Shown here: positions 1 to 8,098 of the stretch, one piece after another
Layout of the letters: each line of letters starts with the position of its first letter
How positions within the stretch are numbered: position 1 is the stretch's first letter
NCBI RefSeq assembly: GCF_023161965.1
Contig: NZ_JALNTY010000001.1
Coordinates: forward strand, 788,501 to 852,500
Source: Anaerosoma tenue
GTDB taxonomy: Bacteria; Actinomycetota; Coriobacteriia; Anaerosomatales; Anaerosomataceae
Length of the DNA stretch: 64,000 nt
Reading direction: 5' to 3'
Position numbers and translations under genes: made by a program
The notes under the pieces: generated by a model
Seen by the model: the letters and a program-made list of their open reading frames with translations, nothing else
Databases searched by the model: none
What the model was told of the DNA's origin: nothing

Positions 1-33
1 CCATGGGGTTCATCCCCCGGCCGGGCCATCGGG

Positions 34-2571
34 TCACGCGTCGGACGGCTTCTTACGTGCAGCCCGCTTGGCGCCGGTGGTCTTCTTCGCGTCCGCGGAC
101 GATTTCTTCCCCGCCGAGGACTTCCTGCCGCCCGAGCCCCGCTTGCCCGACGAGGAGGAACCCTTGCCGCCGCGAGCGCCGCGGGAGCGCTCCGGCTTGA
201 GCGGGCAATCAGGATCGACACAGATCTTCCACGGGCCCTTGCGGGTATGGACGATGACTTTGGGCGAGCCGCACTCGCACCGCTCCTCGGTGGCTTCGAT
301 CTCGCCCTGCTGCGGCAACGGGTACGCCGTCTTGCACTCCTCGTAGTTCGTGCACCGGACGTACCGGCTCCCCACCTGCGAGTACGCGACCTTGAGATCC
401 CCGCCGCACGTGGGACATCCTCCGGGCGCCACCATGATCTCGGGGCCCTTCTTGGTGGGGCAATCGGGATTGAGGCACATGATCCTCGGCCGCTTCTTGA
501 ACTGGATGACACGCACCTGGGGCGTGCCGCACACCTCGCACAGCTCGTCCACCGCCTGGTACTTGGCGTTCTTCGGCAGCGGGTAGGTGACGGCGCATTC
601 GGGATAGCCTGAGCACCCGACGAAGTAGTTGCGGTTGCGGGGCGAGTACTTGATCAGCAGGTCGTGCCCCGACTCGGGGCACTTCCCCACCTTGGCATCC
701 TCGTCGACGGCGCCCTTCAGCAGCTCGGCGATCGCCTCGACGTTCTCGAGCAGTTCGTCCACAACCGTGGCGAGCGCGTTCTGGGAGTGCCCCACAACGA
801 CCGGAAGCGAGGAGCGGCCGTTGGCGATCGCGTCCATCTCACGCTCGAGCGATCCGGTCATCTCCGGGGTGGTGATCTCCACCGCGTACGTGGACAGCGC
901 CTCGATCACGGTGCGCCCCTTGTTGGTGGGCTCGATGGGGTCGTTCTGCACATACTTGCGGTCGTAGAGTGTCTGGATGGCGTCGTGTCGTGTCGCCTTG
1001 GTGCCCAGGCCCAGCTTCTCCATCTCCTGGATGAGCTTGCCCTGCGAGTACCGGGCGGGAGGCTGGGTCTGCTTGCCTTCCATCTCCGCTCCACGGAACT
1101 CGATCTCGTCGCCCTCGGCGATCGTGGGAAGATTCTCGTCCTTGCGCGACCCATACGGGTAGATCGCCCGGAAGCCCGGTGAGACGACGACGTCGCCCTT
1201 GGTCTTGAACTGCTCCCCTGCCACGTCGAGCGTGACCTTGGTGCTCTCTACGACGGCAGCGTCGGAGAGCGTCGCCATGAACCGCCGGGCCACGAGGTTG
1301 TAGAGTTTCCACGCACGAGGCTCGAGCTTGTCGGGATCCGGCGCGCCTGTGGGATGGATCGGTGGATGGTCGGTCGACTCCTTGGAGCCCTTCGTCGGCT
1401 CCAGCTTGCCCTTGGCGAGCAGCCGCTGGGCGTGCTCATGGTAGAAGGGCACATCGGACAGCGTCTTGAGGATGCCGCGCAGATCGAGGCTCGGTGGATA
1501 GACGGTGTTGTCCACGCGTGGATACGACATGTAGCCGCTCATGTACAGAGACTCGGCGATGCGCATCGTCTGCGCGGGCGTGATGCCTTCCGAGGCCGCG
1601 GCGGCCATGAGCGCGGTGGTGTTGAATGGCGCCGGAGGCTGCACCTTGCGCCGCGAGCGGTCGACCCCGGTGACCTGCGCAGTGGAGGCGCCCGCGATGG
1701 CGTCCATCACAGCCCTGGCGGCGGCCTCCTTCTTGAACTTCTCGGTCGCATGTCCGGCAAGGAACTCCTCGTCGGCAGCGGCGAACGCACCGCGCACCAC
1801 CCAGTAGTCCTCGGGAACGAAGGCGTCGCGCTCCTTCTCCCGGTCGACGATCAGCTTCAGCGTGGGCGTCTGCACACGTCCTGACGACAGCACATCGCCG
1901 AACGGCTTGCGGGTCTTCGTCTGGAGCGCGAGCGTCAGGTACCGCGTGAGCACGGCGCCCCAGATGAGGTCGATATCCTGGCGCGTCTCACCCGCCTGCG
2001 CGAGTTCCTCGGACAGCGTGTCCTCCTCGGCGAATGCGCGCTCGATCTCGTCCTTGGTGATGGCCGAGAACCGCACGCGCGATACCGGGACGTCCTTGTT
2101 GACCGACCGGACCACGTCGCGCGCGTCGGCGCCGATGAGCTCGCCCTCGCGGTCGAAGTCGGTGGCGATGATGACCTTCTCCGCCTTCTTGGCGAGGTTC
2201 TTGATCGACTGGATGATGCCCTTCTCCTTGGGCACCTTCTCCACGTGGACCCGAGTGAGCACGGGAAGGGTCTCCAGGCGCCACTTCTTGAGGTCGATCT
2301 CGCCGTTGGCCTCAAGCAGGTCTTGCGCTCCGGCGCCCAGGACGCGCGGGTCGTTCGACGCGAGCTCGCGCACCGCCGTCTCGTCGAGCACCGGCGCGAA
2401 GTCGACCTCCATGATGTGGCCCTTGAGGCCGATGGAGACCCAGTCCTCACCGTCGCGGCGGAACCGGTAGACGGGCGTCGTGTAGACCTTCTCGGCCGTC
2501 GGCTTGCCCACCGCCAGGATCTCTGCGATGCGGCGCGCTGCTATGTTCTTCTCCGAGATGATGAGCTTCAT
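34..2571 (-). CDS. topA: DNA topoisomerase I, archaeal type (type IA)
   Basis: Relaxes negatively supercoiled DNA by transient single-strand cleavage. The protein of about 845 residues starts with an archaeal-like Toprim beginning (MKLIISEKNIAARRIAEIL). It has ATDFDREGELIG near residue 145 and the catalytic tyrosine block SGYMSYPRVDNTVYP near residue 350, followed by STDHPPIHPTG and PARYSQGKLIQEMEKLGLGT. These blocks match archaeal topoisomerase I better than the usual bacterial TopA as I know the families. From about residue 630 there are four Cys-rich zinc-ribbon modules (for example CPESGH...CSGYPEC and CPTCGG...CTNYEEC), then a Lys/Arg/Ser-rich basic tail. An in-frame opening extends 62 codons further upstream, but homology begins at this ATG. 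Transcribed away from the HD-domain gene, 98 bases downstream of that gene's stop. Confidence 0.93.
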   Translation of the reverse strand: MKLIISEKNIAARRIAEILAVGKPTAEKVYTTPVYRFRRDGEDWVSIGLKGHIMEVDFAPVLDETAVRELASNDPRVLGAGAQDLLEANGEIDLKKWRLETLPVLTRVHVEKVPKEKGIIQSIKNLAKKAEKVIIATDFDREGELIGADARDVVRSVNKDVPVSRVRFSAITKDEIERAFAEEDTLSEELAQAGETRQDIDLIWGAVLTRYLTLALQTKTRKPFGDVLSSGRVQTPTLKLIVDREKERDAFVPEDYWVVRGAFAAADEEFLAGHATEKFKKEAAARAVMDAIAGASTAQVTGVDRSRRKVQPPAPFNTTALMAAAASEGITPAQTMRIAESLYMSGYMSYPRVDNTVYPPSLDLRGILKTLSDVPFYHEHAQRLLAKGKLEPTKGSKESTDHPPIHPTGAPDPDKLEPRAWKLYNLVARRFMATLSDAAVVESTKVTLDVAGEQFKTKGDVVVSPGFRAIYPYGSRKDENLPTIAEGDEIEFRGAEMEGKQTQPPARYSQGKLIQEMEKLGLGTKATRHDAIQTLYDRKYVQNDPIEPTNKGRTVIEALSTYAVEITTPEMTGSLEREMDAIANGRSSLPVVVGHSQNALATVVDELLENVEAIAELLKGAVDEDAKVGKCPESGHDLLIKYSPRNRNYFVGCSGYPECAVTYPLPKNAKYQAVDELCEVCGTPQVRVIQFKKRPRIMCLNPDCPTKKGPEIMVAPGGCPTCGGDLKVAYSQVGSRYVRCTNYEECKTAYPLPQQGEIEATEERCECGSPKVIVHTRKGPWKICVDPDCPLKPERSRGARGGKGSSSSGKRGSGGRKSSAGKKSSADAKKTTGAKRAARKKPSDA

Positions 2572-2609
2572 GAAGGCGTTCTCCGCCCGGTCGGTGGCGA
2601 CTCCTGCCG

Positions 2610-2615
2610 AGTATA
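2610..2615 (-). promoter_or_regulatory. Candidate -10 element of topA
   Basis: On the minus strand this reads TATACT, which would put transcription start about 30 bases before the topA ATG. No convincing -35 hexamer lies 16-18 bases upstream, so the call rests on the -10 match and position alone. Confidence 0.3.
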
Positions 2616-2669
2616 TACGGGGCGTCAAGCCGGAACCGGAACGGATCCTTACCGGAGACGGATCACGGG

Positions 2670-3224
2670 CTAGAGCCCGACATCCCCGGAACGCGCCTTC
2701 ATGGCGTCGAGAGCCAGGGCCAGGAACTCGTCGCGCTCGAGGCCGATCTCCTCGCAAGCGGCCATCTGCTCGCGGCTCGCTCCACGGGCGAACGCCTTCT
2801 CCTTCCAGCGCTTCCTGAGCGACCTCAACTCGACGTTGGCAAGCGCCTTGTCAGGCCGCACGAGCGCCGCAGCCACGATGAAGCCGGTGGTAGGGTCGGC
2901 GGCGTAGAGAGCCGCGTCCATGACCGTCTCCCGCTCGACCTTCCCGGCGTGCGCAAGGATGGCGTGGATCTGCTCGTCGTCGAGTTCGTCCGCCAGCAGC
3001 TCGGCGGTCACCACGCCGTGACGTTCGAAGTCCTCCGCCGTCTCGGCGTAGTCCAGGTCGTGCAGCAGCCCTGCAAGCGCCCAGCGCTCCACGTCCTCAT
3101 CAGGCAGTCCAAGGTGGCGGGCGAGCGCCTCCATGATGATCTCGGTCGCCACGCAGTGGTTCACGAGATTAGCCGAGGGGATCCGCTCGCGTACGAGCTC
3201 CAGCGCCGCGGCCCGGTCCATCAT
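2670..3224 (-). CDS. HD-domain phosphohydrolase family protein
   Basis: A 184-residue protein with an HD-domain core: NHCVATEIIMEALARHLG, then LAGLLHDLDYA (the HD dyad) and HAILAHAGK. This fits a small metal-dependent phosphohydrolase of the type often annotated as HDIG/HDOD-like; the substrate cannot be told. Its ATG overlaps the hypB stop codon (ATGA), so it is probably translated together with hypB. A second ATG one codon later is an equally good start. Its place beside hypA-hypB is the only hint of role. Confidence 0.75.
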   Translation of the reverse strand: MMDRAAALELVRERIPSANLVNHCVATEIIMEALARHLGLPDEDVERWALAGLLHDLDYAETAEDFERHGVVTAELLADELDDEQIHAILAHAGKVERETVMDAALYAADPTTGFIVAAALVRPDKALANVELRSLRKRWKEKAFARGASREQMAACEEIGLERDEFLALALDAMKARSGDVGL

Positions 3225-3889
3225 GACGCGTCACCGTCCCTGGCGGCATCGATACGGGCGGCAAGCCACTCGGTCCACGCCGCCACGCCGTCACCCGTGG
3301 TGGCCGACATCGGGAACACCGGCACCTGGCCGTTGAGACTGCGAACGACCTCACGGAACTCCGTCTCGTCGAAGTCGAACACGCTGAGCGTGTCGTACTT
3401 GTTGAGGATCACGGCCTCCGAGACCTGGAAGATGTTCGGATACTTGTACGGCTTGTCGTGCCCCTCGGGCACGGACAGGATCATGACCTTGGCACTCTCT
3501 CCGAGATCGAAGTCGGACGGGCAGACGAGGTTGCCCACGTTCTCGATGATGATGAGGTCGATCTCGTCGAGGTCGAGCGTCTCCACTGCCCGACGCACCA
3601 TCGCAGACTCCAGGTGACACGCGCCTCCGGTGTTGATCTGCACCGCCGGGATGCCGTGTGCCCGCACCTTCTCGGCGTCCACCTTGCTTGCGATGTCGCC
3701 CTCGATCACCGCGATCGAGTAACGGTCGCGCAGCGCAGCGATCGTAGCGAGGATGGTGGAGGTCTTGCCGGCGCCGGGAGACGCCATCAGGTCCAGGACG
3801 AACACGCCGTGCTCGGCGAAGAGCCGCCGGTTGGCTTCGGCGAGCTCGTCGTTGACCGCGAGGATGCGCTGTTCGATGTCGACCTTCAC
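3221..3889 (-). CDS. hypB: Hydrogenase nickel incorporation GTPase HypB
   Basis: HypB is the SIMIBI-class GTPase that, with HypA, delivers Ni to [NiFe]-hydrogenase precursors. The 222-residue protein has the P-loop LMASPGAGKTS near residues 34-44, the conserved metal/nucleotide segment GGACHLESAMV with its Cys and His, IIIENVGNLVCPSDFDLGE, and a late NKYDTL guanine-specificity motif. There is no N-terminal His-rich nickel-storage stretch. The start is GTG and overlaps the hypA stop (GTGA). No hydrogenase structural genes are in the window, so the target enzyme lies elsewhere. Confidence 0.95.
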   Translation of the reverse strand: MKVDIEQRILAVNDELAEANRRLFAEHGVFVLDLMASPGAGKTSTILATIAALRDRYSIAVIEGDIASKVDAEKVRAHGIPAVQINTGGACHLESAMVRRAVETLDLDEIDLIIIENVGNLVCPSDFDLGESAKVMILSVPEGHDKPYKYPNIFQVSEAVILNKYDTLSVFDFDETEFREVVRSLNGQVPVFPMSATTGDGVAAWTEWLAARIDAARDGDAS

Positions 3890-4245
3890 GCGTCGCCCTC
3901 CTCATCGATATCGATGCTGTCGATCTTCAGCTCCCGCCCGCGAAGCAGCGCCACGACCCATCCTTCGCATGACGGGCACTGCGCGCCGGAGTAGCGGTCG
4001 TGGGCCCACTCGTGACCGCAATCGGCGCAGCGCGACACCGGTGCAACCATCGTGACCGTGAGCGCAGAGCCCTCGGCCATCGTCTCGGGCGTTATCGCCT
4101 CCCACGCGAACTGCAGCGCATCCTCCATCACCTCGGTGAGCTCACCGATGGTCACGAAGACGCGGGTGATACGCGTGGCGCCAGCGTCTTCCGCCGCGTC
4201 GAGCGAGGATGTGAGGATGCCTTCTGCGATGCCCATCTCATGCAT
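3886..4245 (-). CDS. hypA: Hydrogenase maturation nickel metallochaperone HypA
   Basis: Small nickel chaperone that partners HypB. The 119-residue protein begins MHEMGIAEGIL, the N-terminal Met-His-Glu nickel site. It carries a structural zinc site of two Cys pairs, CADC near residue 73 and CPSC near residue 90. The ATG was chosen because the family always begins with MHE; the longer open frame upstream runs into tatC. Four-base overlap with hypB. Confidence 0.93.
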   Translation of the reverse strand: MHEMGIAEGILTSSLDAAEDAGATRITRVFVTIGELTEVMEDALQFAWEAITPETMAEGSALTVTMVAPVSRCADCGHEWAHDRYSGAQCPSCEGWVVALLRGRELKIDSIDIDEEGDA

Positions 4246-4256
4246 GCGATGACCCG

Positions 4257-5030
4257 CTAATCGTCTTCGTCTTCGTGTTCGATGTCCGGTATGGCTGACG
4301 CCTTGATCTTGCGGCGGAGCATCAGCCGCACGATGAGCATGCTGGCCTCGAAGAGCGCGATCATCGCTCCGGAGAGCGCCGCCATGCTCCAGGGGTTCCA
4401 GTCGGGGGTGATCATCGATGCGATGATCACGATCGCCACCCACACGACCCGCCAGTTCTTCCGGAGCTTCGCGTAGGGGACCACGTTGAAGTAGACGAGA
4501 TAGAAGACCACCACGGGGACTTCGAACGCGAGGCCGAAGCCGGCGAGGAACCACATCGCGAACGTCATCGCGCTCTGGGCGCGCAGCATCAGCTGGAAGG
4601 TCTCGCCGCTCTGGTCCACGAGCCACTGGGCGCTCGGCTCGAGGATGAACGCGTAGCAGAAAGCGACGCCCGCCAGGAACAGGAGACCCGCCGCGATCGC
4701 CGTCCACCCGAACCAACGCCGTTCTTTGCTCTTGAGCGCCGGAACGAAGAACGCCAGGGCCTCGTAGATGATGAGCGGGCTGCTCACCACGACCGCCCCG
4801 AAGATGCCGAGCCGGAACCGGTTGGCCATGGCCTCGAGGAGGTCGATCGTGTAGCCGCCCTTGTCCCCCATGACCGGGAGCATCGGCCCCAGCAGGAGGC
4901 GGTAGATCTCATCGGAGTAGTAGTAGCCCACCAGGGTCAGTACGCTCAGAACGGCTATGACCACGGTGAGGCGCTTGCGGAGTTCGTTCATGTGCTGCAT
5001 GAACGGCATACGCTTGGGAGAGATGGGCAT
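4257..5030 (-). CDS. tatC: Sec-independent protein translocase TatC
   Basis: Core membrane receptor of the twin-arginine translocase. The 257-residue protein opens with MPFMQHMNELRKRLT, matching the cytoplasmic TatC N-terminal motif. Several hydrophobic helices follow, with the typical LIIYEALAFFVPALKSKERR and FGLAFEVPVVVFYL segments and an acidic C-terminal tail. It sits just downstream of the TatA/B gene (17 bases), forming a tatAC-type unit. Many anaerobic redox enzymes need Tat export, which suits the cytochrome-rich context. Confidence 0.95.
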   Translation of the reverse strand: MPISPKRMPFMQHMNELRKRLTVVIAVLSVLTLVGYYYSDEIYRLLLGPMLPVMGDKGGYTIDLLEAMANRFRLGIFGAVVVSSPLIIYEALAFFVPALKSKERRWFGWTAIAAGLLFLAGVAFCYAFILEPSAQWLVDQSGETFQLMLRAQSAMTFAMWFLAGFGLAFEVPVVVFYLVYFNVVPYAKLRKNWRVVWVAIVIIASMITPDWNPWSMAALSGAMIALFEASMLIVRLMLRRKIKASAIPDIEHEDEDD

Positions 5031-5047
5031 GGTGTCGCGGGGGAAGG

Positions 5048-5545
5048 CTAGGCCTTCTCCGCTCCCTCCTCTCCGTCGTCGGAGGCTTCCGGCTTCACAT
5101 CAGGCGCAGCCGTGGCCGCTTCGGCGTCTTCCGCCGATGAGGTGGACCCGGAGGCCCGGTCCGGGCTCTGCGCGGCAGGCGCCTCGTCAGACGATGTGGC
5201 GCCCTCGGCGGCAGGAGTCTCTTCAGACGAGGTAGCACCCTCGGCGGCAGGCGTCTCGTCAGACGCGCTCTCCTGCTTGGCCTCGGTGGGACCCGGACGC
5301 GTGAAGCCGCCGCTGCCCACCTTCTCCCCGAACTCCTTGCCCTTCTTGAAGGGGTCCTTCTGGAGCTTGGGGTCAGCGGTGAACACCTCTGCGCGGATCG
5401 TCGACTCCATCATCGACTGATAGCGCCGGAAGTCGCGCATGAACCGGCCGATGGTACGGGCGAAGTCCGGAAGCTTGTCGGGGCCGAACAGCAGCAGCGC
5501 CAGCACCGCGATGATCATGAACTCCCAGCTGCCGATGCCGAACAA
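5048..5545 (-). CDS. Twin-arginine translocase subunit, TatA/TatB family
   Basis: The 165-residue protein has the TatA/B layout. A single N-terminal helix (MFGIGSWEFMIIAVLALLLF) is followed by the FGPDKLPDFARTIGRFM hinge and amphipathic helix, then a long acidic, Ala/Pro/Ser-rich tail. Length and the long amphipathic region favour TatB, but the family split cannot be made by eye. The start is TTG with a strong AGGAG seven bases upstream. The tail contains near-identical 12-residue repeats (see the repeat entry). Forms a pair with tatC. Confidence 0.9.
   Translation of the reverse strand: MFGIGSWEFMIIAVLALLLFGPDKLPDFARTIGRFMRDFRRYQSMMESTIRAEVFTADPKLQKDPFKKGKEFGEKVGSGGFTRPGPTEAKQESASDETPAAEGATSSEETPAAEGATSSDEAPAAQSPDRASGSTSSAEDAEAATAAPDVKPEASDDGEEGAEKA
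5183..5270 (-). repeat. Short tandem repeat in the TatA/B tail
   Basis: Two full copies and a diverged third of a roughly 36-base unit encode the 12-residue unit S-[DE]-E-T-P-A-A-E-G-A-T-S. Because the unit length is a multiple of three, copy-number change would keep frame. Boundaries are approximate. Confidence 0.55.
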
Positions 5546-5633
5546 GGGTCAACTCCTCTGTGTAGTACCTGGCCGGTGCACGGCCCTGACGTGAGTCACG
5601 AAGCCTGCTGAGCGCGCGAGCAAGACCCGCGAA

Positions 5634-5969
5634 CTAGAAGCCTCTGGCCTCCTCGACGCTTGCGAACAGCGGGAAGACCTTGTCGAGTCCGGTGATCCGG
5701 AAGATCTTGAGGATCGAATCGGCGGTGCACACGAGGCGCATGGTGCCGCCTTGTTCCTTCACGGCCCGCAGCGCGCTCACGAGCACGCCCAGACCGGAGC
5801 TGTCGATGAAGCCTATCTTCTCGAGATCGACGATCACGTCTTCGCAGCCATCGTCCATCACCTGCGCGATCTCCCGCTTGAGCGTGGGCGACGTGTAGAC
5901 GTCGACCTCACCCGCAACGGTGATCACGCAGCTCCCGTTCTCGCGTTCAGTCTTGATGTCCAGTTCCAT
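5634..5969 (-). CDS. STAS-domain anti-sigma factor antagonist
   Basis: A 111-residue single STAS domain like SpoIIAA/RsbV: KTERENGSCVITVAGEVDVYTSP, then FIDSSGLGVLVSALRAV with the serine that is phosphorylated in the family, and RLVCTADSILKIFRITGLDKVFP. Such proteins release a sigma factor by binding an anti-sigma kinase when unphosphorylated. No such kinase or sigma gene is nearby. Divergently arranged with a second STAS gene at 6119; they share a 149-base promoter region. The start is the ATG where homology begins. Confidence 0.88.
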   Translation of the reverse strand: MELDIKTERENGSCVITVAGEVDVYTSPTLKREIAQVMDDGCEDVIVDLEKIGFIDSSGLGVLVSALRAVKEQGGTMRLVCTADSILKIFRITGLDKVFPLFASVEEARGF

Positions 5970-6006
5970 GACCGGGGCACCGCTTTCTCCCGAAGGCACG
6001 TGCGTG

Positions 6007-6058
6007 CACGATTGTACCCGCACCCCGTGCGAGTGACCAGCGCACCCCCGCAATCGTG
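6007..6058. promoter_or_regulatory. Inverted repeat between divergent STAS genes
   Basis: Perfect 8-base inverted repeat CACGATTG (6007-6014) and CAATCGTG (6051-6058), 36 bases apart, in the shared promoter region of the two STAS genes. The left arm overlaps the candidate minus-strand -10 box. Candidate operator for a dimeric or looping regulator; the regulator is unknown. Confidence 0.35.
6011..6039 (-). promoter_or_regulatory. Candidate promoter of the minus-strand STAS gene
   Basis: On the minus strand, -35 TGGTCA (6034-6039), 17-base spacer, -10 TACAAT (6011-6016). Four and five of six positions match the vegetative consensus. Predicted start of transcription is about 35 bases before the ATG at 5969. 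Confidence 0.42.
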
Positions 6059-6118
6059 TGAACGCATGTGGCAAGGGGTAGTAACAGGGTGGCCGGTTCG
6101 CCGTTCTGGGGGTTGTGT

Positions 6119-6469
6119 ATGTCGCTTACGATCCACCTCGATCAGGAAGAGCAGCGGTGGACTCTCTCGTTGCAGGGAGAGCTCGACTACAGCGAGTGCG
6201 CCGCATTCCGCATGACGATCGACCGCATACTCAAGCATGCGCCGCCGGCCACCGTCGTGGATCTCTCCGAGTTGGACTACCTCGACAGCTCCGGCCTCGG
6301 ACTGTTGTTGGCCCTATCGAAGGAGTACACCGCGCTCGGCGGGAGGCTCATCCTCGTGACCAACGAGTCGGTGGACAACATCCTCGACCTCACGCGGCTC
6401 TCGGGCATCTTCTCCTGCGCCTCAACGGTGGATGAAGCGTGCCTGATGCTCGAAGACGTGGACGACTGA
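6119..6469 (+). CDS. STAS-domain anti-sigma factor antagonist
   Basis: A 116-residue STAS domain: MSLTIHLDQEEQRWTLSLQG, DYLDSSGLGLLLALSKEYTAL with the family phosphorylation serine, and LILVTNESVDNILDLTRLSGIF. Related to but clearly diverged from the divergent neighbour at 5634-5969, so a duplicated antagonist pair is likely. The ATG at 6119 fits the start of the domain; an upstream in-frame GTG at 6068 would add 17 residues unlike the family. The ribosome site (GGGGGTT) is weak. Ends before a bidirectional terminator. Confidence 0.87.
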   Translation: MSLTIHLDQEEQRWTLSLQGELDYSECAAFRMTIDRILKHAPPATVVDLSELDYLDSSGLGLLLALSKEYTALGGRLILVTNESVDNILDLTRLSGIFSCASTVDEACLMLEDVDD

Positions 6470-6498
6470 GATCGCTCCGGGATCATCGCGTACATGAA

Positions 6499-6528
6499 GA
6501 ACGGCCGGCCCTCATGGACCGGCCGTTC
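6499..6528. terminator. Bidirectional intrinsic terminator hairpin
   Basis: Perfect 10-base-pair stem GAACGGCCGG (6499-6508) with CCGGCCGTTC (6519-6528) and a 10-base loop, placed between convergent genes ending at 6469 (+) and 6549 (-). T-rich tracts are short on both sides. Confidence 0.7.
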
Positions 6529-6548
6529 CTGCTTCTCAGGTGCGATGA

Positions 6549-7121
6549 TCAGGGTGTGGTGGTCGTTTCGCCCGATGCTTCGACCTCGGCAAGCATTCCG
6601 CGGGCGTTCTCCACCTGCTGCGCCAGGTCGGCGTTGTCGGCCGCCCCGTCGATGAACGCGCGCAAGCCTTCTGCGGCGCTCTCATCCTGCGCGTAGTACA
6701 AGGCGAACGCCTTGTTGCCGAGCGCGATGTCGTTGCCCGGATCCAGGGCGAGCGTCTGGTCGTAGAAGCTCACCGCCGCCAGCCACATCGGCACCGAAGC
6801 CGGGTACTGGCCGCTCTCGTACAGGGCCACCGCCCACTCGAAGTACGCGTGCCCCACCTGGATCACGATGTCCGGGTTCTCCGGGTTGGACTCGACGGCG
6901 ACCAGCGCCGCGTCCACTCGCGGCTGGAACTGCGACGTGATGGTGTCACCGCTCGCGGCGCCGCCGTCGGCAGGGGCGGCGCTGCCGCCGATCCCTGCGG
7001 CGACCACGGCCACACCGCCAAGACCGAAGGTGATAGCCAGCAGGATGACCACCACGCGCATCCACGCCGGGGTGTTCGACTTGTCCACGGCCATCGGTGT
7101 GCGTGTCGACTTCTTCGCCAT
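6549..7121 (-). CDS. Membrane-anchored TPR-like protein
   Basis: A 190-residue protein with a short Lys/Arg-rich N-terminus, one hydrophobic helix (MRVVVILLAITFGLGGVAVVAAGIGG, residues 21-46), then an extracytoplasmic helical region with TPR features. These include HAYFEWAVALYESGQYPASVPMWLAAVSFYDQTLALDPGND and IALGNKAFALYYAQ. Probably a scaffold; no enzymatic motif. It resembles in layout the TPR protein at 24152-24835. Good start: AAGGAG a few bases before the ATG. Confidence 0.7.
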   Translation of the reverse strand: MAKKSTRTPMAVDKSNTPAWMRVVVILLAITFGLGGVAVVAAGIGGSAAPADGGAASGDTITSQFQPRVDAALVAVESNPENPDIVIQVGHAYFEWAVALYESGQYPASVPMWLAAVSFYDQTLALDPGNDIALGNKAFALYYAQDESAAEGLRAFIDGAADNADLAQQVENARGMLAEVEASGETTTTP

Positions 7122-7176
7122 TGCGCTCCTTACACGATCACAGGCGTGGACCGTCCGGCCCCGCCCTCTGATATCA

Positions 7177-7617
7177 CTACTCGCCGGTGGTCGGCGCCTC
7201 GTCCGTGGCCGACGCGTCCGTCGATCCGCCCATGTCGCCGACCGGAGGATGTCCTTCCGGCAGTTCGCCAGTGTCCAGCTGGTCCGGACTGAGTTGTGGC
7301 GCTGTAGAGCCCGTAGCAGGCGTCGCGGTCCCTGAAGACGAGACCGTGCCGCCGTCGGGGATCACGAACCCGATGATGACACCCAGAAGCAGACCGATGA
7401 CCGTCATCAGGGCCGCCACGGTCAGACTCACCTGCTTCTCGATGAGGCTTCCACCTGCGGCAGGAGCTGCAACGGCTGCCGAGCCGCGCGGCGCCGCCTT
7501 GGGTTCGCTCTTGCCTGAACGCTTCGGGGCGCTTTTCTGGGGCTGACGGGACGAGGGCTTCGGGGCCTTCTCGGCCACCTCTTCCTCCTCGTCGAAGAAG
7601 AAGTCCTGGTCGCTCAA
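7177..7617 (-). CDS. Single-pass membrane protein of unknown function
   Basis: A 146-residue protein. The acidic start DQDFFFDEEEE is followed by a Lys/Ser/Pro/Ala-rich cytoplasmic stretch, one transmembrane helix (VSLTVAALMTVIGLLLGVIIGFVI, about 63-86) and a Thr/Pro/Gly-rich outer tail. I do not recognise the family. The start is TTG, chosen because a perfect GAGGAGGT (7627-7634 in complement) lies nine bases upstream and the segment before it is out of character. It lies between the TPR-like protein and the RseC-like gene. Confidence 0.6.
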   Translation of the reverse strand: MSDQDFFFDEEEEVAEKAPKPSSRQPQKSAPKRSGKSEPKAAPRGSAAVAAPAAGGSLIEKQVSLTVAALMTVIGLLLGVIIGFVIPDGGTVSSSGTATPATGSTAPQLSPDQLDTGELPEGHPPVGDMGGSTDASATDEAPTTGE

Positions 7618-7655
7618 CGTACCGATACCTCCTCGATAGTAGGACGACCGCCAGC

Positions 7656-8093
7656 TCACGTATGGCTGCGGTCCCGCGAGATTATAGCACCGACCTTCGG
7701 GGCGAACGCCGCGTCCCCGGCCAGCCTGTGCTCCGCGTTGCGGATGCCCAGCATGGCGATGGTGGCGGACACGAGCGCTCCCACGACCCCGGCCGTCTCC
7801 GGCTCGAGACCTGCCCACGGTCCAAGCAAGAAACCCGCCAAGTAGCCGGCGAGAAGCGAGAAGACCGGCACCAGGAAGACGGCGGCGGCGGCGCGCGCGC
7901 GGATCGTGTCGGGGATCACCACGTCCACCACGTCGCCGACAGTGGAACCCAGCGCGTCGGCGACCTCGTGCATCACCGTCTCCCCGCCCTCTTCCCTCGA
8001 GCAGAGCGTGCACCCGCCGCATCCCGCCGAGACCTGCATCAGGACGTCCACCGACCCGTCGTGGACGGTGATGACCTTGCCTCGCTCACGCAT
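7656..8093 (-). CDS. RseC/SoxR-reducing-system family membrane protein
   Basis: A 145-residue protein with an N-terminal cysteine cluster (CGGCTLC, about residues 25-31), a short beta-rich domain, then two hydrophobic helices (AAAVFLVPVFSLLAGYLAGFLLG and AGVVGALVSATIAMLGI). This matches the RseC family, whose E. coli member works with the Rsx/Rnf electron transport complex to reduce SoxR. Here only the family can be stated; no rnf genes are in the window. It may be a redox-linked membrane protein. Confidence 0.75.
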   Translation of the reverse strand: MRERGKVITVHDGSVDVLMQVSAGCGGCTLCSREEGGETVMHEVADALGSTVGDVVDVVIPDTIRARAAAAVFLVPVFSLLAGYLAGFLLGPWAGLEPETAGVVGALVSATIAMLGIRNAEHRLAGDAAFAPKVGAIISRDRSHT

Positions 8094-8098
8094 ACGTG

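Noticed and set aside
5183-5270. CRISPR-like array
   Set aside because: The repeats are in-frame coding repeats of 12 residues within the Tat protein tail, without spacers.
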